From NCBI GenBank assembly GCA_030280995.1, contig JASXTE010000007.1, positions 3,146,001-3,210,000 of the forward strand: a stretch of DNA of 64,000 bases. The letters run 5' to 3'. This stretch comes from Hemileia vastatrix. Taxonomy: Eukaryota > Basidiomycota > Pucciniomycetes > Pucciniales > Zaghouaniaceae. Of this stretch, positions 11,201 through 19,619 are shown in pieces. The notes under the pieces are model-generated. The model saw nothing but the letters and a program-made list of their open reading frames with translations. It was not told the DNA's origin and searched no databases. How positions within the stretch are numbered: position 1 is the first letter of the stretch; the number at the start of each line of letters is the position of its first letter. The position numbers and the translations under genes were made by a program.

Positions 11201-11441
11201 GCCTTTTGGAAGACCTTCTTGAGGCACTAGAGGCTTTACTTCCTTCTGTGGTACTGGGGGAAGGGGGTTTGGTTTGTTTGCATTTCCTGTCATTTCCACA
11301 TCCTGCAGTATGAGAATTCTTTGTGTTAGCATAAGATTTTTTATGACCAACTTTAGAAGAACTTACAGTGTCAGCATCATAGTCAATTTCTATCTCATCC
11401 ACTTGCATGTTATCCATTTTTTCTGTCAAATTGTTGGACAT
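5274..11441 (-). CDS. Gag-Pol polyprotein of a Ty3/Gypsy chromovirus
   Basis: One uninterrupted 2055-codon frame. Residues 1-230 are Ser-rich; 300-480 look coiled-coil; a Gag/capsid-like domain follows at about 560-735. Then come a zinc-knuckle-like C-x2-C...GHxC near 772, an aspartic protease with DSGAGG near 885, reverse transcriptase (RT) with YIDD near 1240, and RNase H starting at LYTDAS near 1390. Integrase has an HHCC finger near 1627 and D, D, E near 1695, 1757 and 1789, then a GPF module. A chromodomain-like end (about 1997-2055) carries YLLRYKN and AWIP. Known family biology: virus-like particle formation, cDNA synthesis and integration, with the chromodomain steering integration to marked chromatin. 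Gag and Pol share one frame with no frameshift or stop, so any Gag excess must come from elsewhere. It looks intact. Start chosen as the first ATG; others follow within 12 codons. Confidence 0.95.
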   Translation of the reverse strand: MSNNLTEKMDNMQVDEIEIDYDADTVSSSKVGHKKSYANTKNSHTAGCGNDRKCKQTKPPSPSTTEGSKASSASRRSSKRLQNKKASSATTNQQPLQSYKRVEDRKYDVQSKGRHIVGSGPRTQEPDSGPGPSSIASQSASTSGSTFTATQLNHPKSKYYGSRAMEMGLSNESLPTECATPSSSSAWPIQNTQFPSTSSSLPTKQEKEGPSTIPNPVPGEVSSSAMVSNLVDSHLGMFSNKSSSAGNIIEHGERTVKPVKRQLPVTSSPIDVISKLSFDEPLHLTSTSLINPSLAIKNDSVPPEIYNLIEKTSEEILKDTLDFNIVKDKHVRDVLIHENDRLNNLHLQCRVSSSVQDTAYLKIKETLNIVLSQQKQIRSDHRAISDRNISLHKTLSELKPLIEENYSFKNEIKSLQNELKKLKNDFHALSTKHSVSEDRNVLSLAKVNDQMSEIPRIRNYVSDLQEKFSTLTINNELNEISSSKLHKNKGKKPEQSSSFLPHISTIKQTDNESVKSFATSKKSCDGHAPAVSVNNEISEHLAKLQELLLMNNSNQKMDHPSSQKNWPKLDQYPTFDGDSSSDWQHFIQRIDNLKRSYKLPDEEIVSKLISLFSNVALMWYESVLLDNNHYTWNDWKSLIENQFGGSKFRLAQQRLYENTRYVSSSVEKPIVFLMKITKILRAIDPKMDYDIWRDKILYKLPNSLRDLIVARTEHVRENSSFINICNEVLLNHRYEPKNYLSKSYNDQNKPSIKLPEKSGKPSAPVAPRKYATSTCYKCNKPWQKGHVCDKKIHLVEQNEDTDEVELDVNNSSSDCESNISYENESVKDVLMLEHDVHYLNNISEDCVLNLSSVENAEIIKDITNNSIPISPLKAPVIINGKNVDVVLDSGAGGSVVSEKALASVDMDYLSKLLPITSEKWRGYGSTLFPIGKYKTSVFFKYNGGFVRAICEFVVMKNDNLSNWFIMGNDILTMFGVKLDPANNCFTLGMNGKRKFKISSPKPSGHLLKSCNSLTQCKGRTTTEMDDLLHEINTAFFGDHLTNEQKDSIVASITSFPMAFAHGSHVLGIVQEEMKITLSCNLSDIPPSLKKKPYPASPSKRKDIEDNIETLLKMNIIEKVDVTPKYCVISPVLISYEKDKARLCGDYRALNTYTVDDIYPLPRINSIHATLQGAKFISCLDGNKGYHQVPVEKNSQNFLLIATHMGIYKYVRMPFGPKNAPSVFQKVMDNTFHQEIIEGWLMVYIDDIIVFSKTFDEHMIHLNRVFQKMDEINMTLSLKKCKFGFQSLKVLGHVVSGLQICVDHNKVAAIQNVKAPTSVREIQSFLGMCGYYRQYIKNYQVIALPLTKLTRKDVAFLWNDNCQKAFNTLKNCLMTAPILALPDFNKPFVLYTDASFIGLGAALHQKQIINDKSSEVVICYISRTLRNSELKYGATQLECLAVVWALEKLHYYLDDQKFELVTDCSAVKSLLNLKTPNRHMFRWQLAVQEYRGRMTIIHRAGNVHSNVDMLSRLPLPNNDSNPAYVPEDDTVHIHGIFIVDMEEELLQLILDSYDKDSDLNKLVTILNDPKNASIQALIKTLPAKYQNALNKGKFSIEDGYIYYRRKLTNVIVIPPSMKETILKLCHDDILAGHFDLEKTLIRIKNTAWWANMSEDTKLYVESCDSCQKSKRLTGKRAGLLQHIEAPSAPWQIINMDFVTGLPVAGKDSFNSCWVIVDRFTKMCKFIPTHKDVSTKELAFLWWSYMFNIIGFPKAIISDRDPKFTSEFWTSLMDICGCELKLSTAHHPQTDGLAERMIQTLEDMIRRYCAFGLEYKDNDRFTHDWLTLLPGLEFAYNSTVHSVTEKKPFELWLGYVPNTPAQILNNKLPKLELHPGVKSFMQMQQLCRKHAQSCIDKAFEYEKKRWDKSHKEYTFNKGDEVLISTVHFNLQGNHKLKDPFVGPFVVKRMVGDNAVEVVLYSPYDRKHPVFPISLLKPYTSNSDLFPKRRGRPKKNPQEVTETAEIDKILNDRIITSERGTEYLLRYKNKSSEHDAWIPGKEISNLPALLKKYKKKKS
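10760..11293 (-). CDS. Overprinted +1-frame coiled-coil ORF inside gag
   Basis: A 177-codon frame, +1 relative to Gag-Pol, starting at an ATG about 50 codons into gag. The frame is open upstream to 11350. Seen: a Pro-rich start, the motif LPKGFKIKKLPLPQQ, a heptad-like coiled coil of about 45 residues, a P/Q-rich linker, then WKWDYL, GPSR, a Pro/His-rich stretch, PHPYQ and an RRKK basic patch, ending in Trp and TAA. Counterparts occur at 58925-59380 and, decayed, at 48384-48818. By hand alignment the coiled-coil core is about 55-65% identical between elements, while the Gag frame over the same bases is only about a third identical. That pattern implies selection on this frame. I do not recognise the family. 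It could be reached by leaky scanning from the upstream gag ATGs. Confidence 0.6.
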   Translation of the reverse strand: MTGNANKPNPLPPVPQKEVKPLVPQEGLPKGFKIKKLPLPQQISNLSSHIKELKTENMTYKAKVDTLWDQVQELRNQIQAQAPPQLPPNQLQLQAQPSQPPSSTIQNPNTMEVEQWKWDYLMSHYQQNVQHPPHHQPGPSRTPNFHPPPHPYQQSRRKKAQAQSQTQSQGKFPPLPW

Positions 11442-12124
11442 ACTAGTGGGAAGAATAATATTTTACTTTGTACTTTATAAAAAAAATAATCAAAGTTAGT
11501 CAATAATTGCTCCAAATAATATATAAAAAAAATTTTTTTAATTAATTAAATTATAGAAAAAATAACTTTCAATATAAAGTAATAATTTAAAAAATTAATT
11601 TTTTTTAAAAAAAAATGGATTGCAAGTTTAAATTGGGAATAACAAGTAAGTTAATTCAACCAATTAATTACCAATATTAATTATGGCAATATATTGGGAC
11701 TAAGCACAATGTACTTTTAAGTCAACCAAAAATTAACAATAATTAATAATAAAAAAAAAATTAAATTAATAATTCAATTTGTATTAATAATAATGTTAAT
11801 TCTTCTAGGACTAAGAGGATTTAACACTCTATAATGGTCAACTAGGAAAAAAAAAAATTTTTAAAATTGAACACTTACACTCAGTGAATCAGCAATTAAG
11901 CCACAATCACTGTTATTGCAATAAAAATATAGTATTATGAGTGAGAGGCGCAAAGGTGAACTTACTATAGTGATCGAAAAATCACTTCAAAATAATATAA
12001 AAATTAATACTATATAAACCTAATATGTCGAACCCAAGTTCGAAACACAGTCGCGGCAAAAGTTTCGTTTTGCTAGGTGGTCCGTGCGTTTTGTCGTTCG
12101 TCGCCAGGCTTCGATCGTCGTCGT
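11442..12124 (-). other. Untranslated leader of Gypsy element 1
   Basis: About 680 bases between the primer-binding site and the gag start. The part near gag is AT-rich with A/T runs; the part near the LTR (12000-12124) is richer in G and C. No long frame. It resembles the leader at 49027-49700 of element 2. Packaging or dimerisation signals would be expected here, but I cannot identify one. Confidence 0.6.
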
Positions 12125-12142
12125 CGTTTGGAAAGGCCCTCA
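12125..12142 (-). other. Candidate primer-binding site, element 1
   Basis: Two bases after the 5' LTR end, the minus strand reads TGAGGGCCTTTCCAAACG. Element 2 has TGGGGACCTTTCCAAACA and element 3 TGGAGGCCTTCCCAAATT at the same offset. TGG plus conserved position fits a tRNA primer site complementary to a tRNA 3' CCA end. I cannot assign the tRNA, and element 1 has TGA rather than TGG. Confidence 0.45.
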
Positions 12143-12144
12143 GT

Positions 12145-13286
12145 TGTCGGCTGGTCGTCTAGAAGAAGGAGAAAATGGAAGAAGGAATGAGAGGAGGAGA
12201 AGGAGGAAAAGAGTATGGGTAATAAAAAAAATAAAATTTAATAAAATTATTTAATTTATTGAGAGAAAAACAACGATAAGTGAGCTGGGAGGTGACAACA
12301 ACTTGGTTTTATTAATATTAATATTATTTAAATAAGAGTTCTGCGCGGCAACCAAAATAATTACTATCAGACTTAGAGCAACCTTTAAAATGTTATATAA
12401 ATTTTTAATTAGAATTTTATTACTAATAAAAAGAATATAAACGTAATATAAAAATTGTATTTAAATTGTTGAGTGTATAATAAGTGATAAGGCTACAGGG
12501 GATTATCCAAGGCCCTTTTATAGGCAATGGGTCCTCTGAAGCGCTACTATATCAGTAAATACAATGATTAGAAAGGAATAAAACAAATATATCAAAAAGA
12601 GTAAATGAAACATAACAATATAGAGAAAAACATGAAACAATTAATTAAAAGCCCAATTAAGAATCCAATTTCCCCGCCATTAATCCCCAAATCAGTAAGT
12701 GACAATAGTAAATAACTAAACAAGAGTGGAAACATAGGAACTATGAGAAATATAATTCCCAACAGATGGTCCATCCTGATTAGAGAACATTTTAAGTGAA
12801 ACAAAAAAATAATTTGACGCAACAAAACAATCAATTAATCCCAATTTAGTTCAAATTAAATTATTTGTTTTTTCTAACACAATTAAGGGTCAAAAGAAGC
12901 GTCCTTAATAATTGTTTAGTGTCATATGAGAGGTATTAGTTAATATATAAATTTAAGTAATTAATTTAAATATATTATAAATCAAATTTACACTTGTAAT
13001 TATAATATATGTTTTTTAATTAATTAAATATAAATTGATAATTATTAAATATATAAAAATGCGCCATTATTTGTAGAATATATTATATTATGCCCAATTT
13101 AATTGTATATAAAAATATATATAACCAATAAGTTTAATGTAACATTTGTATATAATAAAATTCTTATATAATTTCATTATGTAATAAAATATTAAGTTAT
13201 ATTCATTAAATACAAGTTTTACCCACTCTTTAAGGTTTTATAATTTATATATCATTTACTGGACTCCTGGAATAGCCTGGCTGACA
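12145..13286 (-). repeat. 5' LTR of Gypsy element 1
   Basis: 1142 bp, collinear with 4097-5238 and apparently identical to it. For the minus-strand element this is the promoter LTR. The right flank (ATAATTACC...) is unrelated to the transposase sequence interrupted at the left flank, so no 5-bp target duplication is seen. Confidence 0.93.
12514..12522 (-). promoter_or_regulatory. TATA box in the 5' LTR of element 1
   Basis: The minus strand reads TATAAAAGG within CCTATAAAAGGGCC. The same box lies in LTRs of the other types: 52977-52985, the LTR at 49721-50998, and a CTATAAAAGG-like box in the third LTR family. It is a plausible core promoter for minus-strand gag-pol transcription. Confidence 0.6.
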
Positions 13287-14084
13287 ATAATTACCTTAAA
13301 TTGTATGTTCACTATTGGGAAACGGGCTTAAATAGGCAAAGGGCACTTATTTAGTGTCCTTACTTAATTTTAAGTGCATTGATCTCATTATATGCACTAA
13401 TTTAATTAACAACCTCATGATTAGCACCTTAAACTCACTACCATGCTTAAATTTACTTAAATTAGCTAAGGATTTACCCATGCAAGCACCTTCCAAGGAC
13501 TGCATACAGTTACCCTACATCTAATGTCTTTTTGGGGGCTTCTCAGTCAATACTGGTCATAATTGGATGGTGATTTCATGTAGGTATTTGGAATAATTAA
13601 CCCCTTCATTCTGCTGCTAATCCCCCTTAATATTGTGCAATATTTAGTGTTATTCTTTCTTTTTTTAGTCTTTTATTTTAAGGAGAATAAATGTTGAAAA
13701 TTAAGTGCAAGAAAATTAAATGTAAGAAAAATCAATTGTCACCATGAGAATTTTTTTTTCAAAAAAAAATTGTAAAAAAACAGGAGAAAACCTAAAATTA
13801 AATTAAATCTTTTTTTTGAGAAATCAAAATTAAAAAGCAGAATATCCCATGGTTAAAAGATATTTTTAAAGCATTTAATTTTCTCACATATTTTTTTTGC
13901 ACATATTTTTCTTACACATATTTTTGTATCCTCATGACCCTTCATACAATATCCCCAACTTGCGCTGGATATCCCCATCATGGATATCTTATTTGGTGTG
14001 TAGTGCTGGAAACAAGAAGAAATCCACATTCAGATCAAACAATTCAAAATAATCAACTTTTCAACATGTATAATTAAGTTATTA
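13287..14084. other. Gene-free stretch with inverted LTR-family-C fragment
   Basis: Around 13310-13500 the sequence resembles, in inverse orientation, the inner part of the LTR at 21606-23300 (cf. 22630-22730), so it is probably a fragment of that LTR family. The rest is AT-rich with A/T runs and no gene. Confidence 0.4.
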
Positions 14085-14639
14085 AGTGGTATCAAAGTTA
14101 GAAATTTTCTAATTATTAGGGGGTCTCAAACATTTCCAAACATGCCTGGTGTGTTTCATTTGAAAAACACCACACAAAAACACCATGGAACATGGCTGAT
14201 TTAGTACTTGGGGTCTCAAAACATTGGGTCAAATATGTCCTACTTTTGTACAATTTTCTTAACCACAACTCAGCCCACAAGTACCAAAATCCTCCCAAAC
14301 AGCTGCCCATTTCCTTCCTTCTATCCTCACCCATATACTCCATGTCACAAACTTTCTCCCAGTTCATTTCCAAATCAAATTTTTCACTTTCACACCACAG
14401 TAGGTCTATTACATTTTATTCAGTTTTTTAGAAAATTTTCCTGCTGAAATTTCTATACTCACAAATTCTTGTTTTTAAACAAGGCATCATAAATCACTAA
14501 AATCTTTGTTAGTTTCTCCTTTTCTTAAAAAAATTTTTCTTTTTTCACCAATTTCTTTGTTTAGTGTTTTATCATTCCTTGCCTAAAATCTACTTCTCAA
14601 AAATTTACTCAATTAAAACTGTCTGACTTACAGATTTTA

Positions 14640-16125
14640 ATTAATTGGCTGAAAATTAAATCTAATTTTGATGGCTGTTTTGGCTGGGCAATTTCCACTC
14701 CAGTTGGTTGTCCATCCACATAAAAATTGAGTGGCTTTAATCAAATGAAAATAGAGTTGAAATCAAAAACTAAAGGTAAGATGGATTTGACAACAATGAA
14801 AATGAGGGAAAGATTCAAAAACTATAAAACAAAATACAAGAAAGAAAATATGGCATATTATTCAACAGGGTTTGGAGTTACCAAAGATGATGAAAAGCAT
14901 GGAATCTCATCTGTTTCTGAAAAACTCAACTCTATGTGCCCTCTTTATGATCAAATGGGCAAACTCTCTAGACACAGGCCTGATGTCAACCCTTGCACAT
15001 GAATCAAGGTCCAAGAATCACTGAGTCTCATACAAAAATTCGTGATTTTCCTTAAGATCCTTCACTTGACTCTCCAGAATTTGGAGAAACATCTGTTTAT
15101 TCTAAAATTTAGCTTAATGAGTCCATTGTAGTAAGACTAAATTACTTTTTCTATTATTTTTTCTTTTGTAGTGCTGACTTACTCCCAATGTATAAACCAG
15201 ACCCAAGCCTAATCAAATCTAGAAATGTGTAAGGAAACAGCTGATAATGAAAGATTAGAAGATAAATAATCATCCCCTCCTAAAAAATACACAAGAAAAG
15301 AGCTTCTTCTAGTTTTGAGACAACTCAATCAATGTCAAAGGCTGTTTTTTCTGTTTAAAAAGAGATTGTTAAAAACACAAACAAGTTTATATTTTTTATT
15401 TTTTTTGACTAAAGAAATTTTCATAATTTATTTCTCTTACTCTTAAAAGTTAAACTTTTTTCAGAAAAAGAACAAGTTCCAATTGAAATCATGATTTTGG
15501 AGTCTCATGAAAAACTGCATAACATCAACAACTTTTTGAGAAAAAGAAGTGGTTCCATTCACAATCAAAGGAAGAAATCTATATATTTAAAGAACTGGTG
15601 CCCTAGCTTCCTAAAAGTTAGCATATTTGGCTGCTAACCTAACTGACCTTGACTGATTCCACATTGAATACTTGGGGCTTCAAATTTCTAGATGCAGCAG
15701 CCCCACAAGCAATTCTCATTTCACAACCACACATTCCACTAAAAACCTGAGATTGTAAGATATATCTATCATGCAAGGTGTGTAGCATGCAGGCACACAC
15801 ATCCGGGCCAAGGGTCTGGATGTTTGTGCAAGCCTGATGTCCATTTGTATAGAAGATAGGTAGCCGGCTCGTTTTTTTAGAATTTGAAAGCAATTGTTTA
15901 GATTTGGAGAAGAAGAATGTTAGGATTCAAGGAGACAATGATGAAAAATTCAAAAATAAATAATTTTCAATTGTAAAATGCCAAAATTCAGTTACAAGCC
16001 AATCAATTAAAAATGAAGCAACTCAATGCTGAAAAATTAAGAAATCAAGCTTGTTTACTTACCTATGTTAATGAAAATAAGTCAGATTCTGATATTCAAG
16101 AGCTGCTTTCTTTACTTAATTAAAA
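14640..16125 (+). pseudogene. Myb-like/coiled-coil transposon gene (copy E)
   Basis: The first conserved block (INWLKIKSNFD, then a frame at 14727-15001 with RERFKNYKTKYKKEN, STGFGVT and LNSMCPLYDQM) parallels 27740-28120. Arg/Lys/aromatic spacing suggests a Myb/SANT-like DNA-binding fold, the usual second protein of PIF/Harbinger transposons. Distal exons survive as short segments near 15230-15330 and 15900-16125, the last ending in a short charged helix. Stops and frameshifts disrupt it. The family is assigned by resemblance only. Confidence 0.5.
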
Positions 16126-16369
16126 TTAAGTCAATATTAATACATTTCTTTTGGAATTTCTTCTTTAATATCAACATGAAATTCTTCCAACAATTCACAT
16201 AGCTCCTTCCTTAGATTTTTAAACTCTTCAACATTTTTTGTCTAACTAAACTACTTATAACTAATAATCTAGATTCTACTCTGTCAGTCATACTTTCCAT
16301 TTTTTCATCAATTAACTTTAATTAACCTGCAATTTACTATATTATGGGGTTAAGACCACCAAATTATTT

Positions 16370-16560
16370 CTAAGTCAAAAATATTTATGTCAAATTTTTT
16401 TTTTGAAAATACACTCCCCTGCTATTTACCATAACAGGGGGTGGGGATCACCATTTTTTTTCTAAGTTAAAAAAAAATTTATGACAAAAAAAATGGCAAT
16501 ACTCTTCCCTGTGTTTTATTGAAGTAGGGGCATAGATTGCCAAAATTTATGTTCCTTGCA
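16370..16560. repeat. Hairpin-forming intergenic repeat (copy E)
   Basis: Units pair a C-rich arm (ACTCCCCTG) with a G-rich arm (CAGGGGGTGGGGATCACC) about 15 bases apart. They resemble the array at 29170-29580 and the units at 52130-52290. In all three transposon copies the block follows the 3' end of the Myb-like gene. Confidence 0.55.
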
Positions 16561-16904
16561 TAAATTAACATGAAAAAGAGTCTTATAAAACAATTAACAA
16601 ACCAAAATCAATGACCATTCAAGTAAAAATGTGGTTGGAAGCTGTCTGTGACCAAAGTCAATGAAATAAAACACAAATTTATACATGAGCCTCATAAAAA
16701 AAATTCCTCATGATTACCTTTAAAAGACACATGGCCTGATGGCTCATTAATTTAGGTAAGTTGAGTATTATATATAACTTGTAAAATGTTAATTTGTGAA
16801 ATAAGAATAAAAGTTGTCAGCCAATTTTACACCCCATACCTAATAAAAATTTGATGAAACCTACCTAAAAAGCTCTCCTCAAACTACATGAAAGACATAG
16901 TCCC

Positions 16905-17420
16905 AAAAATTGACAAACAAAGTGTCCTAAAAGTTCAACAAAAGAGCCCCAAAAGTTGCTAAAAAATTGTTACAAACGTACCCAAAAAGTGTTCCAAAAG
17001 TTTCAAATAAAGTGTCCCAAAATTTTTCTAAAAGTGTTCCAAAAGTTTCCAATAAATTTTCCTGAAAGTCTCCTAAAACCTCCCCAAAAATTTCCAGAAA
17101 AGTGCCAAAAACAAGTTCAAAAAAAGTGTCAAAATGACTTAAAAACACTTTAGAATCTTTTTAAAATGTTTCCAAAAGGTTTCTGAAGGTTCCTGAGCAT
17201 TTCCAAATCAATTTTGTGAAAAATAGACCTAAAATAGCCCAAAAACACCTAACATTCACTGAGAGATTCTTGGAAAATGTTTCTGGAAGGTTTTAACAAA
17301 ATAAAATACCAAAAACAGGCCAAAAACACCTCAAAGTAAGTGGAAGTCTCTTGGAAAATGTTTCTGAATTATTTACAAATGATTCCAAAGTGATTTAGCA
17401 AAGGAATAAGCTAAGAAAGT
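16905..17420. repeat. Degenerate minisatellite-like block
   Basis: Phrases such as AAAGTGTTCCAAAAGTTTC and AAAGTGTCCCAAAA recur about every 25-35 bases. Both strands therefore give spurious repetitive open frames. No coding function is supported. Confidence 0.45.
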
Positions 17421-18277
17421 GAAAATGCCTAAAAATGACCAAGAAACACCAAAAAGTCAATAAATCAAGAATAAAAATGATAGAGAACAAGAAAAAAAGG
17501 GAAAAAAGGGGGGAAAGGGAAATAAGAACAGATAAAGCAGCAATTAAAACAAATAAGATGATAAAAAATGAAACAAAAAAAGAGACAAGAAAAAAGACAT
17601 TTCAATTGGCAACTAAATTCAAAAAAATGAGAAAGTGACTTACTTTGAGTGCTGTGAAATGAGAAGTATCAGAGCCAACAAAGAATGATGGAAGTTAGAG
17701 ATGAAGAGAAGCTGAAATATCTTAGTGATACAGAATCTTAGAAATGTTATGTGTTTGCAAATGTTATGCAATTTCAAGTCTGGGAGCTGAACCAAATCAA
17801 ATGAACCTGAGAAACTGGGGAATTTAATTGGCAAAAATTATTTCACAAAAAACAAAATTGTAAATCAGTTAAGCTAGGACCTCAAAATGAGTGACTCGCT
17901 TTGTATAAAGGTGAACTGTTCATTGATGGAGGACTGAAAGTGGCAGGTTATGTTAGTGAACAGTGGTAAAGATTAAGGGTAAGTGTATGATTATGAGATT
18001 GATTAAGTTCTGATACCTTGCTCATATAAATAAGCCATTAAGGATTAGGTGAAAAAAATCTAGGTGTTGGCACTTTTGTACCTAGTGCTGACTAATCATG
18101 ATGATGAAGGGAAATGTTTTGATGACTTGTTTGACCCAAAAGAAGATGTGTTTGGGGACAAATGCACTGTTGAAATACACCTATTCAGGGCAGGTTTATT
18201 TCATTCTTTGATGGTGGGTTTGGTACCCTTTTTGTGGCATGTTTACATGGCGTGTTTGGTAATGTTTGAGACCCCCT

Positions 18278-18444
18278 ATTCAAAAGGTATTTCATAACAC
18301 AAAAATTAAGCCACAAAATTGACATCAATTCTCAGAAAAAGGAGCTTAGGGGGCACATTTTATCATATTAAAAATTAATCATGGTTGATTTGGTGGAAAA
18401 AAGAGGTATTTCAAAGTGGAAGATTTTGAATTTTGATACCCCCT
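18278..18444. mobile_element. Right half of a MITE split by transposon E
   Basis: Ends in TTTGATACCCCCT and matches, inverted, the MITE at 22434-22631. Its missing left part (GGTATCAAAGTTAGAAATTTTC) sits at 14085-14117 on the other side of transposon E, so E landed inside this older MITE. Confidence 0.65.
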
Positions 18445-19238
18445 ATATATTGATGACTGTATATAAGTTTGTATGTATGTACAATAGCAGTGTAAGATCT
18501 AATCTTTACCCCTTCTAAAATGTTCAAGATTTTATCAAGGTAAATCCCAGTAAATCCTAGTTCATTCCCAGAGAGGTCTCTATAAAAACCACTTAAGTGA
18601 AGTAAATGAACAAATTTTAATCCTCAAATTTCATTGATTTACTTTATCATTTTATTGAATTTATATATATATTGGGGCTTTTAATAATTTTGCCATTGAA
18701 GTTATTAAACTCACTCATATTGCAACTGGATATTTAGCTCATCACATTTTTCTCTTGAAATGTTTGAACTAGAAAAGCACTATAAATAGTCATCTCAACT
18801 TCTTATTCACACAATGCACAAAATACAAAGAGATTTTTACGGAACACTTATCAAAGTATATAAATATAAATGAATTTAGAGAGAAGAAAAAATAAAAAAG
18901 GAATAATAATCAGGAAGAAAAACAAGAAAAAAAAACAAATGTCTATCCAATTTTTTAATTTTAAATCCACAGCAATATATACAATTTAATTTATGTGATA
19001 CAAGAAAAAGTAGGGAAAAGCCAATTGCTTAAGCAACACTCGTGATGAAAAGGTTGGCTCCCACTTCATTCAGGTAGTTTTGAAAGGTCCTTTCTGGGGG
19101 TGGACCTAGTAAAATCGGACTCGGTTTTGACATCACCTTAAACGTTTTAAAACGAGGTGAGATGACATCTAAAAATATTGTATAAATATAAATCCAGCCA
19201 TAGATCAACAACCCACTAACTAAAACATGTTAGTTGTT
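18445..19238. other. Gene-free AT-rich stretch
   Basis: AT-rich intergenic DNA, including the probable 3' untranslated region of the minus-strand gene that ends at 19239. No domain-like frame. Confidence 0.4.
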
Positions 19239-19481
19239 TTATTCTTTGGACTTACTTGATCTCAATACGGATTTTTTATTTTCTTTAGCCTTTCGCAAAG
19301 TCAATGAATCGAGTTTGCACCGTTTAGGCTCAACTTCAATTTCGGGAAATTGACTACTACGCTTTAAAGGCCGACAAACAACCAAGCTCTCTTTACAATG
19401 AATAGATTGTCTAAGAGCTTTGCATCGGGAATCTTTCAAGGATAAATGTGATAAATCTCTCATCAAAGTAACAATATCCAT
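19239..19481 (-). CDS. Small basic protein of unknown function (80 aa)
   Basis: An 80-codon frame beginning MDIVTLMRDLSHLSL and ending in a K/R/S-rich tail. Base composition is less AT-rich than its surroundings and no transposon similarity is visible. The 119-codon version of the frame starts upstream of a TATA-like TATATAAG (19575-19582), so the internal ATG at 19481, about 95 bases downstream of that box, is the likelier start. It has no signal peptide or membrane segment; five cysteines and several KR-type clusters suggest a soluble, possibly nuclear protein. I do not recognise it. It could be a real host gene or a chance frame. Confidence 0.4.
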   Translation of the reverse strand: MDIVTLMRDLSHLSLKDSRCKALRQSIHCKESLVVCRPLKRSSQFPEIEVEPKRCKLDSLTLRKAKENKKSVLRSSKSKE

Positions 19482-19574
19482 GGTAAATATCACGAAAGAT
19501 AAATAAGATTTATTTTTTTTGATGTAAGGGTAGATATAAGGTGGGTAAGATAATTTTGGTGCTAGATGATGGTG

Positions 19575-19582
19575 CTTATATA
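19575..19582 (-). promoter_or_regulatory. TATA-like box upstream of the 80-codon gene
   Basis: The minus strand reads CACTATATAAGCACC, about 95 bases before the ATG at 19481. Spacing fits a fungal core promoter followed by a short 5' untranslated region. Confidence 0.35.
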
Positions 19583-19619
19583 GTGTTTGCAGACCCACAT
19601 AAAGAAGGTCTTGATCGAT

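Larger units (their letters stand above)
14118..18277. mobile_element. DNA transposon E (4.16 kb) with 3-bp ATT duplication
   Basis: Inverted ends match over about 30 bases: AGGGGGTCTCAAACATT at the left and the complement ending AATGTTTGAGACCCCCT at 18277, continuing into CCAAACA(T/C)GCC. Both sides are flanked by ATT (14115-14117 and 18278-18280). It contains a decayed Myb-like/coiled-coil gene (14640-16120), a GC-rich hairpin repeat (16370-16560) and a minisatellite-like block, but no recognisable transposase. The left 33 bases and right 165 bases outside it are the two halves of one MITE. The G-rich ends and 3-bp duplication suggest a PIF/Harbinger-like element mobilised in trans. Confidence 0.7.

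Noticed and set aside
9051..11480. Several plus-strand frames of 60-100 codons opposite gag
   Set aside because: Antisense shadows of the gag-pol frame without matching counterparts in elements 2 and 3.
16927..17153. Repetitive frames on both strands (F/L/G-rich and K/Q/F-rich)
   Set aside because: Explained by a degenerate 25-35 bp repeat; the two strands give mirror low-complexity proteins.
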